Part shown: piece after piece, positions 52,237-61,283 of the stretch
How the letters are laid out: every line of letters starts with the position of its first letter
Numbering within the stretch: position 1 is the stretch's first letter
From: Acidimicrobiia bacterium
GTDB taxonomy: Bacteria > Actinomycetota > Acidimicrobiia > IMCC26256 > JAGNEX01
Direction: 5' to 3'
Assembly (NCBI GenBank): GCA_020637365.1
Contig: JACJWE010000002.1
Coordinates: forward strand, 1,238,430-1,302,429
Length of the DNA stretch: 64,000 nt
Position numbers and translations under genes: made by a program
Notes under the pieces: model-generated
What the model was told of the DNA's origin: nothing
The model's input: the letters and a program-made list of their open reading frames with translations, nothing else
Databases searched by the model: none

Positions 52237-53048
52237 TGCGGAACCTGGTCGGCAGGGTTGCGGTCGTGACGGGTGCCGGTAGCGGTATCGGGCGTTCGAC
52301 GGCGTTGGCGCTTGCCGAAGCTGGCTGCAACATCGTCGCAGTTGACATCGATGAGGGCGCTGCGCGATCGACCGTCGGTGAGGTAGGCCGCGTCGGCCGG
52401 ATCGGCGCTTCCTACGGCCTGGACGTGCGAGATCGCGGCGGATTTCTGAGCCTTGCTGAATCCGTGGCGACGGAGTGGGGCGGTTGTTCCATTCTCGTCA
52501 ACAACGCGGGGGTGACCTCGGCTGGCTCCTTCATCGAGGAGTCAGACAGAGACCTTGAATGGATCTTCGACATCAACGTTTGGGGTGTCGTCAACGGTGT
52601 CCGAGCCTTCTTGCCGCAGATGCTTGCGGCTGGTGAGGGCCACATCGTGAACCTCTCCAGCATGGTCGGTCTGCTCGGACTGCCTCACAACACGAGTTAC
52701 GCGGCGACGAAGGGAGCGGTGCGATCACTGACCGAATCGTTGCGAGGCGAACTCGTGACCTCGGGCGTGGGCGTCACCGCCGTTTTTCCGGGGAGTATCC
52801 ATACCAACATCACCGCTGGCGCGCGCGGTTCCCAGGGTGCCCGGCTCGCCAAGCTCGGGAACTCTGCGCTGGCGCCCATGGTGATGCGGTCACCCGATTC
52901 GGTGGCGCGAGCGATCGTGCGCTCCATCCGCAAGAACCGTGCGCGAGTCGTCGTAGGCCCAGATGCACATCTGGTGAGCGCTCTCACGAGGGTGCTCCCC
53001 GGACGTTCAGGTCTGATCGGGAGGCTCACCAACAGACTGATTGAGTGA
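52236..53048 (+). CDS. Short-chain dehydrogenase/reductase
   Basis: A 270-residue classical SDR: cofactor motif TGAGSGIG near residue 13, NNAG near 88, catalytic Ser in NLSSMVG and YAATK (Tyr/Lys). VAVDID after beta-2 favours NAD(H). ATG 52236 overlaps the phosphotransferase stop by one base (TGATG). An alcohol or ketone step in the same lipid pathway as the two preceding genes is inferred from coupling. Confidence 0.92.
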   Translation: MRNLVGRVAVVTGAGSGIGRSTALALAEAGCNIVAVDIDEGAARSTVGEVGRVGRIGASYGLDVRDRGGFLSLAESVATEWGGCSILVNNAGVTSAGSFIEESDRDLEWIFDINVWGVVNGVRAFLPQMLAAGEGHIVNLSSMVGLLGLPHNTSYAATKGAVRSLTESLRGELVTSGVGVTAVFPGSIHTNITAGARGSQGARLAKLGNSALAPMVMRSPDSVARAIVRSIRKNRARVVVGPDAHLVSALTRVLPGRSGLIGRLTNRLIE

Positions 53049-53064
53049 CGTCCGTTCTGCGTGC

Positions 53065-53148
53065 CGACCGCGACGCGGGTGGACCGTGATGTCGCGGTCG
53101 GATCAGACGCGGGTGGACCGTGATGTCGCGGTCGGATCAGACGCGGGC
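53065..53148. repeat. 34-base tandem duplication with hairpin between convergent genes
   Basis: A 34-base unit beginning GACGCGGGTGGACCGTGATG occurs twice in perfect copy (53073-53106 and 53107-53140), with a third partial start to 53148. CCGACCGCGAC (53065-53075) pairs with GTCGCGGTCGG (53092-53102), so the duplication also repeats a terminator-like arm. It overlaps the last codons of the desaturase gene on the minus strand. Confidence 0.8.
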
Positions 53149-54045
53149 GGCCGCTCGTTCCGCGGACTTTTCGCGCTGAGCGATTGCCAGCTCGTCGAGC
53201 GCGTCGATGAACGCAAACATGTTGGTCCGTGCCTGGTCGGCTTCGGGGGTCAGTCCGGTGAGCGTGTCGAGTTTCCACTGGCGATAGATCAACGGTTTGA
53301 GGATCTGGTCGACATGAACGGTCAGGTCGTAGATACCTGCTCGGGCGATGATCTGGGCATGGCGGTCAAAGCCCGGAATGCCCGTGCCTGGCATGGCGAA
53401 GCCTTCGACTTGGGCAGCGATCGCCTGGACCATGGCGCCAGGGTCGATCTCTAGGGTCGTCGAGACCAGGTCCCGATAAAAGAGGTGGTGGAAGTTCTCG
53501 TCGGTCGACACCCGCTTGAGCATCTCGTAGCCAACCGGGTCGTCGAGGTGTTTGCCGGTGTTGAAGTGGGCGATCCGGGTCGCGAGCTCTTGAATCGCGA
53601 CATATGCCAAGGCTTCAAGCGCATTGTCGGGCGCCGGAACCTCACCTTTGCCGACCTGGTTCATGCGTGCCCGTTCGAGTTCGACGGGGTCGACGGCCTT
53701 GGTGAGGATCATGTAGTCGCGCATGGCAATGGAGTGGCGGCCTTCTTCGGCCGTCCAGCGACGGCTCCAGGCGCCCCATGCCCCGTCTGGCCCGAACATG
53801 TCGTCGATGTCTCGGAAGTAGTACGGCAGGTTGTCTTCGGTGAGCAGGTTGACGTACAACGAGCTGCGAGCCGCCCGATTGAAGGGGGAGAGCTCGGCAA
53901 CCCAGTCTTCGGTGAAGTCCAGCTCGATGCCGAGTGCCCATGGCGAGGTCTCATGCGGGAACCATTCCTTGGTCGTTCGCATATGCCGGTCCATCAGCTG
54001 TTCGACGGTGGGTTCTAGGGAGTTGAGGACATCTTGAACGCTCAT
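53137..54045 (-). CDS. Acyl-ACP desaturase (DesA/FA_desaturase_2 family)
   Basis: A 302-residue soluble di-iron desaturase of the ferritin-like acyl-ACP desaturase family (mycobacterial DesA1/DesA2-like), which introduces double bonds into carrier-bound fatty acids. Iron-ligand motifs are visible as TAEEGRHSIAMRDY (ExxH) and STDENFHHLFYRD (DENxHH), with further ligands in ALAYVAIQELATRIAH. GGAGG precedes ATG 54045. It is divergent from a membrane desaturase with which it shares a 274-base promoter region. Confidence 0.92.
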   Translation of the reverse strand: MSVQDVLNSLEPTVEQLMDRHMRTTKEWFPHETSPWALGIELDFTEDWVAELSPFNRAARSSLYVNLLTEDNLPYYFRDIDDMFGPDGAWGAWSRRWTAEEGRHSIAMRDYMILTKAVDPVELERARMNQVGKGEVPAPDNALEALAYVAIQELATRIAHFNTGKHLDDPVGYEMLKRVSTDENFHHLFYRDLVSTTLEIDPGAMVQAIAAQVEGFAMPGTGIPGFDRHAQIIARAGIYDLTVHVDQILKPLIYRQWKLDTLTGLTPEADQARTNMFAFIDALDELAIAQREKSAERAAARV

Positions 54046-54284
54046 ATTCGTGCCTCCAGAGGGCGAGCGACGCGTCGGGGCCGTGGCCCTGAACGGGTCG
54101 CTGTCGTCGTAGCGGGTTTTGGGGTATCCGTTAGTGAGGTATCCACATGTCGCTCACATGGCCCCCTTCGTAGTGCCGTGGCGTTCTGGCGACCCTTGTT
54201 TGACCTTGGGAGCGGTGCGCGGGTCACGAATTTCTCATGGCGGGGGGTCAAGGTCGTCGTTTTGTCCTGCCCACAAGGTTTCTA

Positions 54285-54319
54285 CTTGACAACTGAGCAC
54301 CAAGTTGTAAAGTGAGCGC
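54285..54319 (+). promoter_or_regulatory. Operator-embedded leaderless promoter of the membrane desaturase
   Basis: TTGACA (54286-54291), 16 bases, TAAAGT (54308-54313), six bases, ATG 54320. There is no Shine-Dalgarno, so the mRNA is probably leaderless. The same bases form a 28-base inverted repeat, CTTnACAACT-N8-AGTTGTnAAG (54285-54312), with only the n positions unpaired. The size and symmetry fit a TetR-family dimer site covering both -35 and -10, so binding would repress. Confidence 0.65.
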
Positions 54320-55342
54320 ATGGCTGAACAAACTTCATCACCAACCGGTCTTCCGGCACGCAGCACTTCGATGAGCGAGGATGGACGCCTTCTCGACGCT
54401 CCGCGTACACGCCAAACCGAGTCCGCGACTCAGTCCGCGACTCGGTCCGTTGCGCAGAGGGCACATCGACCAGATGTCCGCTCGGCTCTCGGTCGACGGG
54501 CGCGTGCGAACGGCCGCTCGACTAAACCGGTGATTAAACCTCCCCGGGAACTGCGAGGGGCGCCCGATCTTGCGCTCTGGGCCAATCCCACCATGTGGCT
54601 GTTCATCGTGTTCGTGGTCCTCACCGCCGGTTCGGTTGGCGGGTATCTCGTCGGGTGGATCAGCGCCCCGTTTGCAATCCTCGCCGGCGTCGTTGGCCGC
54701 TACGTTGGTTTTACCGTCATGCACGAGTCCTCCCATCGCGTCGCCCACAAGAACAGCTCCCTCAACGATGCCGTTGCGTGGTTGCCCGCCCTCAGCCTCA
54801 CGCTCTCGCCCCATACGTTTCGCACATGTCATGCCCAGCACCATTCCCACACCAACGACCCCATCGTCGATCCCGATTATGAAGTGGGTCGTCAGCCCTC
54901 GGTGCTGCGACTGGCGTGGCTGGTCAGTCCGCTGTGGAGCTATCGCGGTCGCTACTACAAGATGGGCTGGGCCAAGACCCGCCGTCATCTCTGGATCCAG
55001 ATCGTCATCGATATCGCGCTGATCGCCGGTCTGATCGCTGCGATCATCTCGGGCAACTTCGGATCCGTGGTCATCGTCGGCATCCTGCCGCTCTTTGTCG
55101 CTGTTGCGTTCCTCACTTTCGCCTTCGACCTACTGCCGCATAAGCCCTATGACTCGACCGAGCGCTACTTCGACACCAGAGCGTTGCCGAGTAGGGCGCT
55201 TAACATCGCCCTTTTGGGCCAGAACTACCACCTGATACATCACGCCTGGAACACCATCCCCTGGTACCGCTATCAGGCCGTTTATGCGGCGGTCCGACCA
55301 GATCTCAAAGCGATCGGCGCCAGGGTGGACTGGGGTGATTGA
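54320..55342 (+). CDS. Membrane fatty-acid desaturase/hydroxylase family protein
   Basis: A 340-residue protein. The first ~75 residues are basic and disordered. The rest has the FA_desaturase architecture: two helix pairs (~85-130 and ~225-265) and three His boxes, HESSH (~136), HAQHHSH (~174) and HLIHH (~312), which bind a di-iron centre. Its size and boxes resemble beta-carotene hydroxylase/fatty-acid hydroxylases as much as delta-9 desaturases, so the reaction is not fixed. It is preceded by the operator-promoter and is divergent from the acyl-ACP desaturase; both would modulate membrane lipids. Confidence 0.87.
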   Translation: MAEQTSSPTGLPARSTSMSEDGRLLDAPRTRQTESATQSATRSVAQRAHRPDVRSALGRRARANGRSTKPVIKPPRELRGAPDLALWANPTMWLFIVFVVLTAGSVGGYLVGWISAPFAILAGVVGRYVGFTVMHESSHRVAHKNSSLNDAVAWLPALSLTLSPHTFRTCHAQHHSHTNDPIVDPDYEVGRQPSVLRLAWLVSPLWSYRGRYYKMGWAKTRRHLWIQIVIDIALIAGLIAAIISGNFGSVVIVGILPLFVAVAFLTFAFDLLPHKPYDSTERYFDTRALPSRALNIALLGQNYHLIHHAWNTIPWYRYQAVYAAVRPDLKAIGARVDWGD

Positions 55343-55652
55343 TGTGCTATTGCGTGTTGGTTCGCAGACACCGGGTGCTGAATCGCACGTTCGTATCGTC
55401 GTCACTGCCCAAGATTGTGCGTCGCCCCTGGTTGTGAGGTTGTCCTTTGGCTACATTCCCTTCACAGGGTGCTCAGCGGCTTCACCGGGACCAACAGGCC
55501 CAGCCGATTCGCCACGCCGCGCCCAGCGGTTTCAGTAATGCGGACCCGAGGAGTGCCGACATTGGCCTCCTCCCGTGGTGGGTGTCTGGACGTCCTGGAT
55601 CTCACCGTGGGTCCTGGGTGCCCTCCTGACAAAGGACGAAAGGAGTGTCGGC
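55343..55652. other. Intergenic region with no supported gene
   Basis: A 310-base spacer. Short open frames in it lack ribosome-binding sites and family resemblance. AAAGGAG at 55639-55645 serves the YggT-like gene. No RNA gene was recognised. Confidence 0.45.
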
Positions 55653-56261
55653 ATGCCCGACTACAGATCACATAACGACGAATACGGGAGGATGGCGTGG
55701 CTGATCTCCAAGGTCGTCACGATCGTCATCTATTGGTACCTCGTAGCGGTTGAGATCATCCTGTTTTTGGGATTCATCCTGTTGCTGACCGGTGCCAACC
55801 CGTCGTCGTCCTTTGTGAGCTGGGCGTACCGAAGTCTCGACAGCGCTATGGCCCCGTTTCGGGGCATGTTTCATCAGGTCGAACTGGGTGAAGCTGGCGC
55901 TGGTGTCGTGTCGTCAGTGTTTGATACCAGCATCCTGTTTGCGATGGTGGTCTACGGACTATTCCTTGCTGGCTGTGCGTCGCTTCTGCACTGGATCAAC
56001 CGGCGAATTCGCCGTATGGACGCTGAGGACCGACTGTCCGACCGTCAGCGCGCCTATGAACAGGCGCGGACGCAGTGGCAGCCGAGCGACGATCATGGAC
56101 TTCCCGATGTCGTCGGGATGCAGGAGGCTGCCGGGAACTACCCCACACCGGGTAGCTCTGGTCCACCTGTGACGCGCTCCACCCGGGTGGGATCCGCCCA
56201 AAGGTCCGATCAATCCAGTTGGGACGACCGCTCCGACTTCGACGATGGGAGCGCGTCATGA
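55653..56261 (+). CDS. YggT-like membrane protein
   Basis: A 202-residue protein with two hydrophobic regions (~13-43 and ~88-112) separated by SWAYRSLDSAMAPFRGMFHQVEL, which recalls the YggT motif around a PFR element. A long hydrophilic C-terminal tail (~125-202) is rich in Asp, Arg and Ser. The role of YggT proteins is unclear; they occur near cell-division genes in many bacteria, but not here. ATG 55653 with AAAGGAG is chosen over the longer 55575 frame. It overlaps the next gene by four bases (ATGA). Confidence 0.7.
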   Translation: MPDYRSHNDEYGRMAWLISKVVTIVIYWYLVAVEIILFLGFILLLTGANPSSSFVSWAYRSLDSAMAPFRGMFHQVELGEAGAGVVSSVFDTSILFAMVVYGLFLAGCASLLHWINRRIRRMDAEDRLSDRQRAYEQARTQWQPSDDHGLPDVVGMQEAAGNYPTPGSSGPPVTRSTRVGSAQRSDQSSWDDRSDFDDGSAS

Positions 56262-57314
56262 CCGGCTCAGCCGTGGCGACGCGCGATCTGGCCCGCGCAT
56301 CGGGTGAGCACACCGTTGGGTCGGCCGATCTCGTCGCCCAACAGCGGCCGAGGTTGCGGTGGCGGCTCACCGCACTTATAGCGCTGTCGATGATCGTGCT
56401 ACTCGGAGCGTGCAGCGACAGCGCGGACGGGGCATCGGTCGACGTTACGCTTCCCGATGTGAGCGTGTCTCTACCCGACGTGAGCATGCCCGATGTCAGC
56501 CTCCCCGATGTGTCCCTTCCCGATGTTTCCGTGCCAGACGTGTCGCTTCCGGACGTCACTCTGCCGTCGGCTGGGTCATCGGATTCGGGTCATCGGATTC
56601 GGGGTCATCGGATTCGACCGCGCCAGCAGCGTCGGATTCGACCGCGCCAGCAGCGTCGAATGGTTCATCGGACAGTTCAGGATCCTCCGACAACGGGTTT
56701 CCGATCGTTGGCCTGCTCGTCGTCGCTGCGGTCATCTTTGGTTTTGTCGCTCTGCTGTCGGCGGCATCGGATCGCCACCAGAGCCAGCAAGCCGCAAAGG
56801 ATGCCCAAGCGGATCAGACTCAGAGCGGCATCGACGATGTCGTGACCAAGGCTCAATGGGCCGATGAGCAGGTCTCAAAGGTGCTTGCAAGCGCCAATCC
56901 CGGCCAGCTCGCCTCGGTCGATTCGACTCTGCAATGGCACCTTGCTCAACTCGAAACATCCACGGGAATCTGGCCGACGATGCGTCCGACACCGACACCG
57001 CAACCGCGCTCGGCGGTGTGGGTAGCGCCATCGCCGGTCTACGCGGGGCGCTTAGCGCCTATCTGAGCGCTGCGAGTTCGCGGACAGATGCTCCTCACGC
57101 CGCAGGTCAGCGGGACACACAACTCGACGCTGGCGGTGGCGCGCATCAGACAACATCTTTCGACGGTGACCCAGACCGAAGCGCGGGTGGTGCAGTACGG
57201 CGCACGACGTCGGACGCGACCCTCGACGAGTTGCGCACTAGCCTCGATCGCCGCCGCCGTGACCTCGACTACGCGACGCAACGCCTAACGGCGCTGAGAA
57301 ACACAGCGGAGTAG
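56258..57314 (+). pseudogene. Repeat-containing lipoprotein/membrane protein, two one-base deletions as written
   Basis: A composite of about 352 residues spanning three frames. The N-terminus has a basic region, a helix and lipobox LLGAC. About eight LPDVS-type pentapeptide repeats follow (residues ~65-108). Frame one then runs off at 56587-56589, inside 15-base repeats encoding SSDSG; restoring one G joins SSDSTAPAASDSTAPAAS, a membrane helix (FPIVGLLVVAAVIFGFVALL) and a helical segment. A second break at 56964-56966, again GGG for expected GGGG, joins the last ~115 residues, ending in an Arg-rich coiled coil (LDELRTSLDRRRRDLDYATQRL). No family is recognised. It is coupled to the YggT-like gene. 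Confidence 0.7.
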
Positions 57315-57363
57315 CCACCTGGTCGAACCGGCCGCGTAGGCCATGTGCGGTCAGAACGTAAGC

Positions 57364-57395
57364 GTGCCCCGTCGAGTACCGGCTCGATGGGGCAC
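57364..57395. terminator. Bidirectional hairpin terminator
   Basis: GTGCCCCGTCGAG and CTCGATGGGGCAC form a 13 bp stem (one G-U pair) with loop TACCGG. It lies between the convergent lipoprotein and glycosyltransferase genes. Confidence 0.75.
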
Positions 57396-57427
57396 CTCCA
57401 GTGGGGAACAGCCGGACGGGGCTGACA

Positions 57428-59956
57428 CTAGCGGTGAAGCTTTCCGTGGCGGTCCGGCGCCGACAAGGCGATGATTCGGTCGGCAGCATCGGCGTACTGA
57501 CCCACGACAACCGACCAGTCATAGCGCCGCTGGACCAGGGTTCGCGCTCTGTGGGCCATGGCGTCGGCGCGTCCACGATCGCCGAGAACCTGCCTCACAG
57601 CGGTAGCGAATCCGTCGATCTCGGTCAGGTGGAGGTGGACTCCGTCCTGCACCTCAAACCCTCGTGCCCCGAAGCGGGTGGAGACGATCGGCGTACCCGC
57701 AGCCATGTATTCAGCGAGCTTCAGGTTGGTGCCCGCGCCCGACAGCATGGGGTTGAGCGCCACGTCCGCGGCGGAGAGCAACGAGTTTTTGATGACCTGC
57801 GGTACCGTTGATGTCAGTACGACATTGGGTGGTGTCCGCCACTGGTTGAACGTGTCGCCGTGACTCCCGACGCACACAAACACGACATCGGGCATACGAG
57901 CAGCGAGATTGAACACGTGTTGGGCTGCTTCGATGTTGGGGTCGTGCCAGGACCCCATGAATAGGGCCAGAGCACGTTCTTCACCGTGAGGATCACCGTC
58001 GAGCACGTTGCTGACCGAGGTCCAACGACGCAAGAAGATGCGGCGGTGGTCGCGGCGATCCTGTCCCGTGACGAACGGAATTTCTTGACAGTTGACGCCG
58101 TTGGGAAGCACGGTGGCCCTTGAAGGCTCGATGTTGTACATCTTGATCAGGGTATGTAGATCGGCGTCTGAGGGTGTGGTGATCAGCGAGGCACGCTCTA
58201 CCACCGCACGTTCTACCGAGCGGGTGATGGCCCGGAGGCGATCTCCCGCCGGGGTCTGGGGCAGCACCGAGTCTTTGATGTGACTTTCGGCGTCTTGTGC
58301 TTCATACAGGATGGGACCCTGCCAGCCGACCGCGTCGAGAGCGCCCAGCAGATACGGATGCGACAGGATCGCAGCACCCGCCCCGGTGAGGCTGCTCTTG
58401 AGTTGGTCGAGATATGCGGGTGTCAGGCTGATGAGCTCGGTTGCCATGATGTCGGTGATCGGAAGCGGAACCTGTGCATCGATCTCCATCTCTGCCCGGA
58501 AATGCTCTTCGCTTTGCGGCACAGCGAACTCGACGAGGTCCGGGGCTAGCCGGAAGGTGCCCGAACGCATATGAGGCGTGGCCAGGGTCACCAGATCGAC
58601 GCGTCGACCGTTGGCGAGGTGTCGGGCGATTTCCAGGGCTCGGATCTTCCCACCACCCGCGCGGTCATAGACCGGAAACGTCTGCAACATGACCATGGGC
58701 AAACGTGGGGCGCGGCTGTCTCCGGACTGAGTTGCCGAGGCTCTGGGCTGGTTCGTTGCGGGACCGATCACCCCATCGAGAAGGCGATGCACACACGCCG
58801 ACCAGGTCACTCGGCGAGCGCGCAACCGGCCTGCACGACCCCATCGCTCCGCAAGCTCGGGGTTCTTCGCCACACGATCAAGCGCGGTCCCAAGCGCAAA
58901 ACGAGACGGCTGTGTGACGAGACCGTTGACCTCGTTCACGACGAACTCCAACGGCCCACCAGAATCCTCGGCGGTGATCACCGGTTTGGATGACCCCATC
59001 GCTTCGAGCGTGATCAACCCAAGATCTTCATCGATCGGCACGAAGGGCACCGCCAACGCGGTTGCGTACTCGCTCAGCAGGGTCTGATCATCGATCGGAC
59101 CCAGCAGCGTGATTCGGGGGTCACCCGCTACAAGTTCTGCCAAGCGGTCTGCTTGATGTCCCGTGCCGGCGATCCGCAGCTCGATATCGGATTCGACGAC
59201 CGCCATTGCCTCGATAAGGAGGTCGAGACGTTTGGGTGCATCGAGTCGGCTGGCTGTGAAAAACGCGGTACCCGTTTCGCAGCGAAACCCCTGGAGAGCT
59301 GATGGCGGGTAGATGACCTCGGGCACGACCGAAGGCGGGAAGTAGCCAATGCGTTCTGCAACCGTGCGGGAAATGCAGGCGTGTTTCACGACGGCCGCTG
59401 GCCGCAGCGCGACCCGGTCCAATGCCACGACGATGTCGCGTACCCAAGCTCCGGGGAAGCGAAACGCTTCATGGTCGGGGCCGTACTGCTCAACGGCTTG
59501 GGTCAGTCCATCGAGGAGGGCCACGGCATCCGCGTGTGAACGAAGCGATGCTGCCTGTTGTTGCAGTGCGGCCAGACCGCGTTCGGGGCGCGGGTCGCAG
59601 CGCGGCAAACCATGAAGCGCCCGGGTCATGAGATCGAGACGACTGAACTCGTCGTAGAGCCCGCGAAGCGGGTGGAACATGTAGAGGATGTGTCGGGGAT
59701 GCTCGATCATCCACGCGGGATATTTCGATGTGATGACGACGTCGAACCGCGACACATCCAACTCCGCGAACCGTCGATAGGAGCTGATGATGTCTGAAAA
59801 GCTGGATTCGGGTGAGGGTACGGACACGATTTCGGCCCGGTGGGGCGTGAACTGACTCACCGCGTCGGCGAGTCCGGTCCACACCGATTCGGCGCCTCCG
59901 CGCGCCCCGCCCGGGTCGGCGGGGCAGATGATGCCGATGAGGAGGTCGGTGCCCAT
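57428..59956 (-). CDS. Two-domain glycosyltransferase (GT4-GT4 fusion)
   Basis: An 842-residue protein with two GT-B units. The first (~1-400) starts LLIGIICPADPGGARGGAESVWTGLA and has TAFFTASRLDAPKRLDLLIEAMA, LLGPIDDQTLLSEYATAL and EDLGLITLEAMGSSKPVITAE. The second (~425-840) starts VMLQTFPVYDRAGGGKIRALEIARHL and has ALFMGSWHDPNIEAAQHVF, VLTSTVPQVIKNSLLSAADVALNPMLSGAGTNLKLAEYMAAGTPIVST, a motif of sugar-chain-modifying GT4 enzymes. Both donor domains look complete, so it may add two sugars in sequence. It begins three bases after the upstream glycosyltransferase and ends the minus-strand operon. Confidence 0.88.
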   Translation of the reverse strand: MGTDLLIGIICPADPGGARGGAESVWTGLADAVSQFTPHRAEIVSVPSPESSFSDIISSYRRFAELDVSRFDVVITSKYPAWMIEHPRHILYMFHPLRGLYDEFSRLDLMTRALHGLPRCDPRPERGLAALQQQAASLRSHADAVALLDGLTQAVEQYGPDHEAFRFPGAWVRDIVVALDRVALRPAAVVKHACISRTVAERIGYFPPSVVPEVIYPPSALQGFRCETGTAFFTASRLDAPKRLDLLIEAMAVVESDIELRIAGTGHQADRLAELVAGDPRITLLGPIDDQTLLSEYATALAVPFVPIDEDLGLITLEAMGSSKPVITAEDSGGPLEFVVNEVNGLVTQPSRFALGTALDRVAKNPELAERWGRAGRLRARRVTWSACVHRLLDGVIGPATNQPRASATQSGDSRAPRLPMVMLQTFPVYDRAGGGKIRALEIARHLANGRRVDLVTLATPHMRSGTFRLAPDLVEFAVPQSEEHFRAEMEIDAQVPLPITDIMATELISLTPAYLDQLKSSLTGAGAAILSHPYLLGALDAVGWQGPILYEAQDAESHIKDSVLPQTPAGDRLRAITRSVERAVVERASLITTPSDADLHTLIKMYNIEPSRATVLPNGVNCQEIPFVTGQDRRDHRRIFLRRWTSVSNVLDGDPHGEERALALFMGSWHDPNIEAAQHVFNLAARMPDVVFVCVGSHGDTFNQWRTPPNVVLTSTVPQVIKNSLLSAADVALNPMLSGAGTNLKLAEYMAAGTPIVSTRFGARGFEVQDGVHLHLTEIDGFATAVRQVLGDRGRADAMAHRARTLVQRRYDWSVVVGQYADAADRIIALSAPDRHGKLHR

Positions 59957-59959
59957 CGG

Positions 59960-61198
59960 CTAGTGCGACAGCACCGCGTCGAGTGCGCAGCGCAATTGTT
60001 GTTCCGCCCTTTCCCAGGTGTACTCCGCGGCGCGCAGGCGCGCGTTCCGCGCCAGTTCGGCACACATGTCGGGGTCCGTACGGAGGCGGTCGATCGCGTC
60101 GGCGATGGCTTGGCCCGTCGGTTCGACGATGAGCCCATTCACCTCGTGTTGCACGGTCTCAGCCAATCCGCCCGAGTCGAGACACGTGATCACCGGCTTG
60201 CCATAGGCCATGGCCTCGATGGCGGTCAGCCCATAGTCCTCTTCATAGGAGGGGCTGACGACACACAGCGCATCGTTGTACCAGCGCTTCAAGTCGGTAT
60301 CTGAGACCCGGTAGTGGAACACGACGTTTGAATCTTTGGGGGGATCGGCCCGGTTGGGGATATGGGGCGGCAGGGGCGGAAGCCCGATACCGGGGTTGAG
60401 CCACAGGTCATAAGGGCCAACGCGATCGGGGTCGAGTTCGCCGTTCTTGAACGCAGCATCGAGGTACTGGGCCCACGGCAAACGTGAACCATCTCCGATC
60501 ATCCGACAGGTCACGTCGGGCAGGTACTGCATGGCGTGAACCAGCAGTTCGTGGCGCTTGGTGAATTCTTGGCGCCCAACGTGGAGGACGTGGCCTCGTT
60601 CGGTCGGATCTGATGACGTCAGTTGCGCCGCGCTTGCCACCGTTGCAGCGTCAAAGCCTGGACCTGCCAAAAAGGGGTACACGTTGTCGGTAATTCGGTT
60701 GTACCCAGCGAGTCGCGAGCGAACGGTATCGGACGGCGTCAGAAATCCCGCCACCCCCTCGAGGCGGGGTTGATCGATCTTGTGCACCAAATAGCGAGCC
60801 AATTGGTGTGTTTCTGGGTCTCCGAGGCCGGACTCGACGTACACGCTGGAGAGGTCATAGAAGATTCGCTGGTGGTGGTAGAACAGCGCGAGCTTTCTGG
60901 GATGTTTGACAGCGAAGCTCGGAGGCTGTGTCGGGATGACGGCGTCGAAACGGGAGACGTCAATCTGTTCGAACGCGTGCATGAATCCGGCGTATCGGAA
61001 GTACTCAAAGCTCTGCTTATACACCCAGTAGGGGATGTAGACCCCGAACGCGTTGCGGTCGGTTTCCATCTGCGAAATGTCGACCGAGATGCGCTCGACG
61101 GTGTGCCCCGCCTTGTGTAGGGCCGCTTCGACATGGCCCAAAACCAGTTCGAAACCGCCGGTGATGCCGTAATCGGGTTTCACGATCGCTATGTGCAT
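59960..61198 (-). CDS. GT4-family glycosyltransferase
   Basis: A 412-residue GT-B enzyme. N-terminus MHIAIVKPDYGITGGFELVLGHVEAAL; DVSRFDAVIPTQPPSFAVKHPRKLALFYHHQRIFYDLS, which resembles the matching DVSRFDVVITSKYPAWMIEHPRHILYMFHPLRGLYDEFS of the fused enzyme downstream; donor motifs VLHVGRQEFTKRHELLVHAM and SPSYEEDYGLTAIEAMAYGKPVI. The two enzymes are therefore paralogues. The ATG is at 61198. Confidence 0.9.
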   Translation of the reverse strand: MHIAIVKPDYGITGGFELVLGHVEAALHKAGHTVERISVDISQMETDRNAFGVYIPYWVYKQSFEYFRYAGFMHAFEQIDVSRFDAVIPTQPPSFAVKHPRKLALFYHHQRIFYDLSSVYVESGLGDPETHQLARYLVHKIDQPRLEGVAGFLTPSDTVRSRLAGYNRITDNVYPFLAGPGFDAATVASAAQLTSSDPTERGHVLHVGRQEFTKRHELLVHAMQYLPDVTCRMIGDGSRLPWAQYLDAAFKNGELDPDRVGPYDLWLNPGIGLPPLPPHIPNRADPPKDSNVVFHYRVSDTDLKRWYNDALCVVSPSYEEDYGLTAIEAMAYGKPVITCLDSGGLAETVQHEVNGLIVEPTGQAIADAIDRLRTDPDMCAELARNARLRAAEYTWERAEQQLRCALDAVLSH

Positions 61199-61283
61199 AG
61201 GTGTCGCATTCGGGCTGATGGCCTGGATGTCCAGTGCCGGTATCGTCGATGTGTGGACGTTCGGGTGGCAGGCTCGACGCCCC

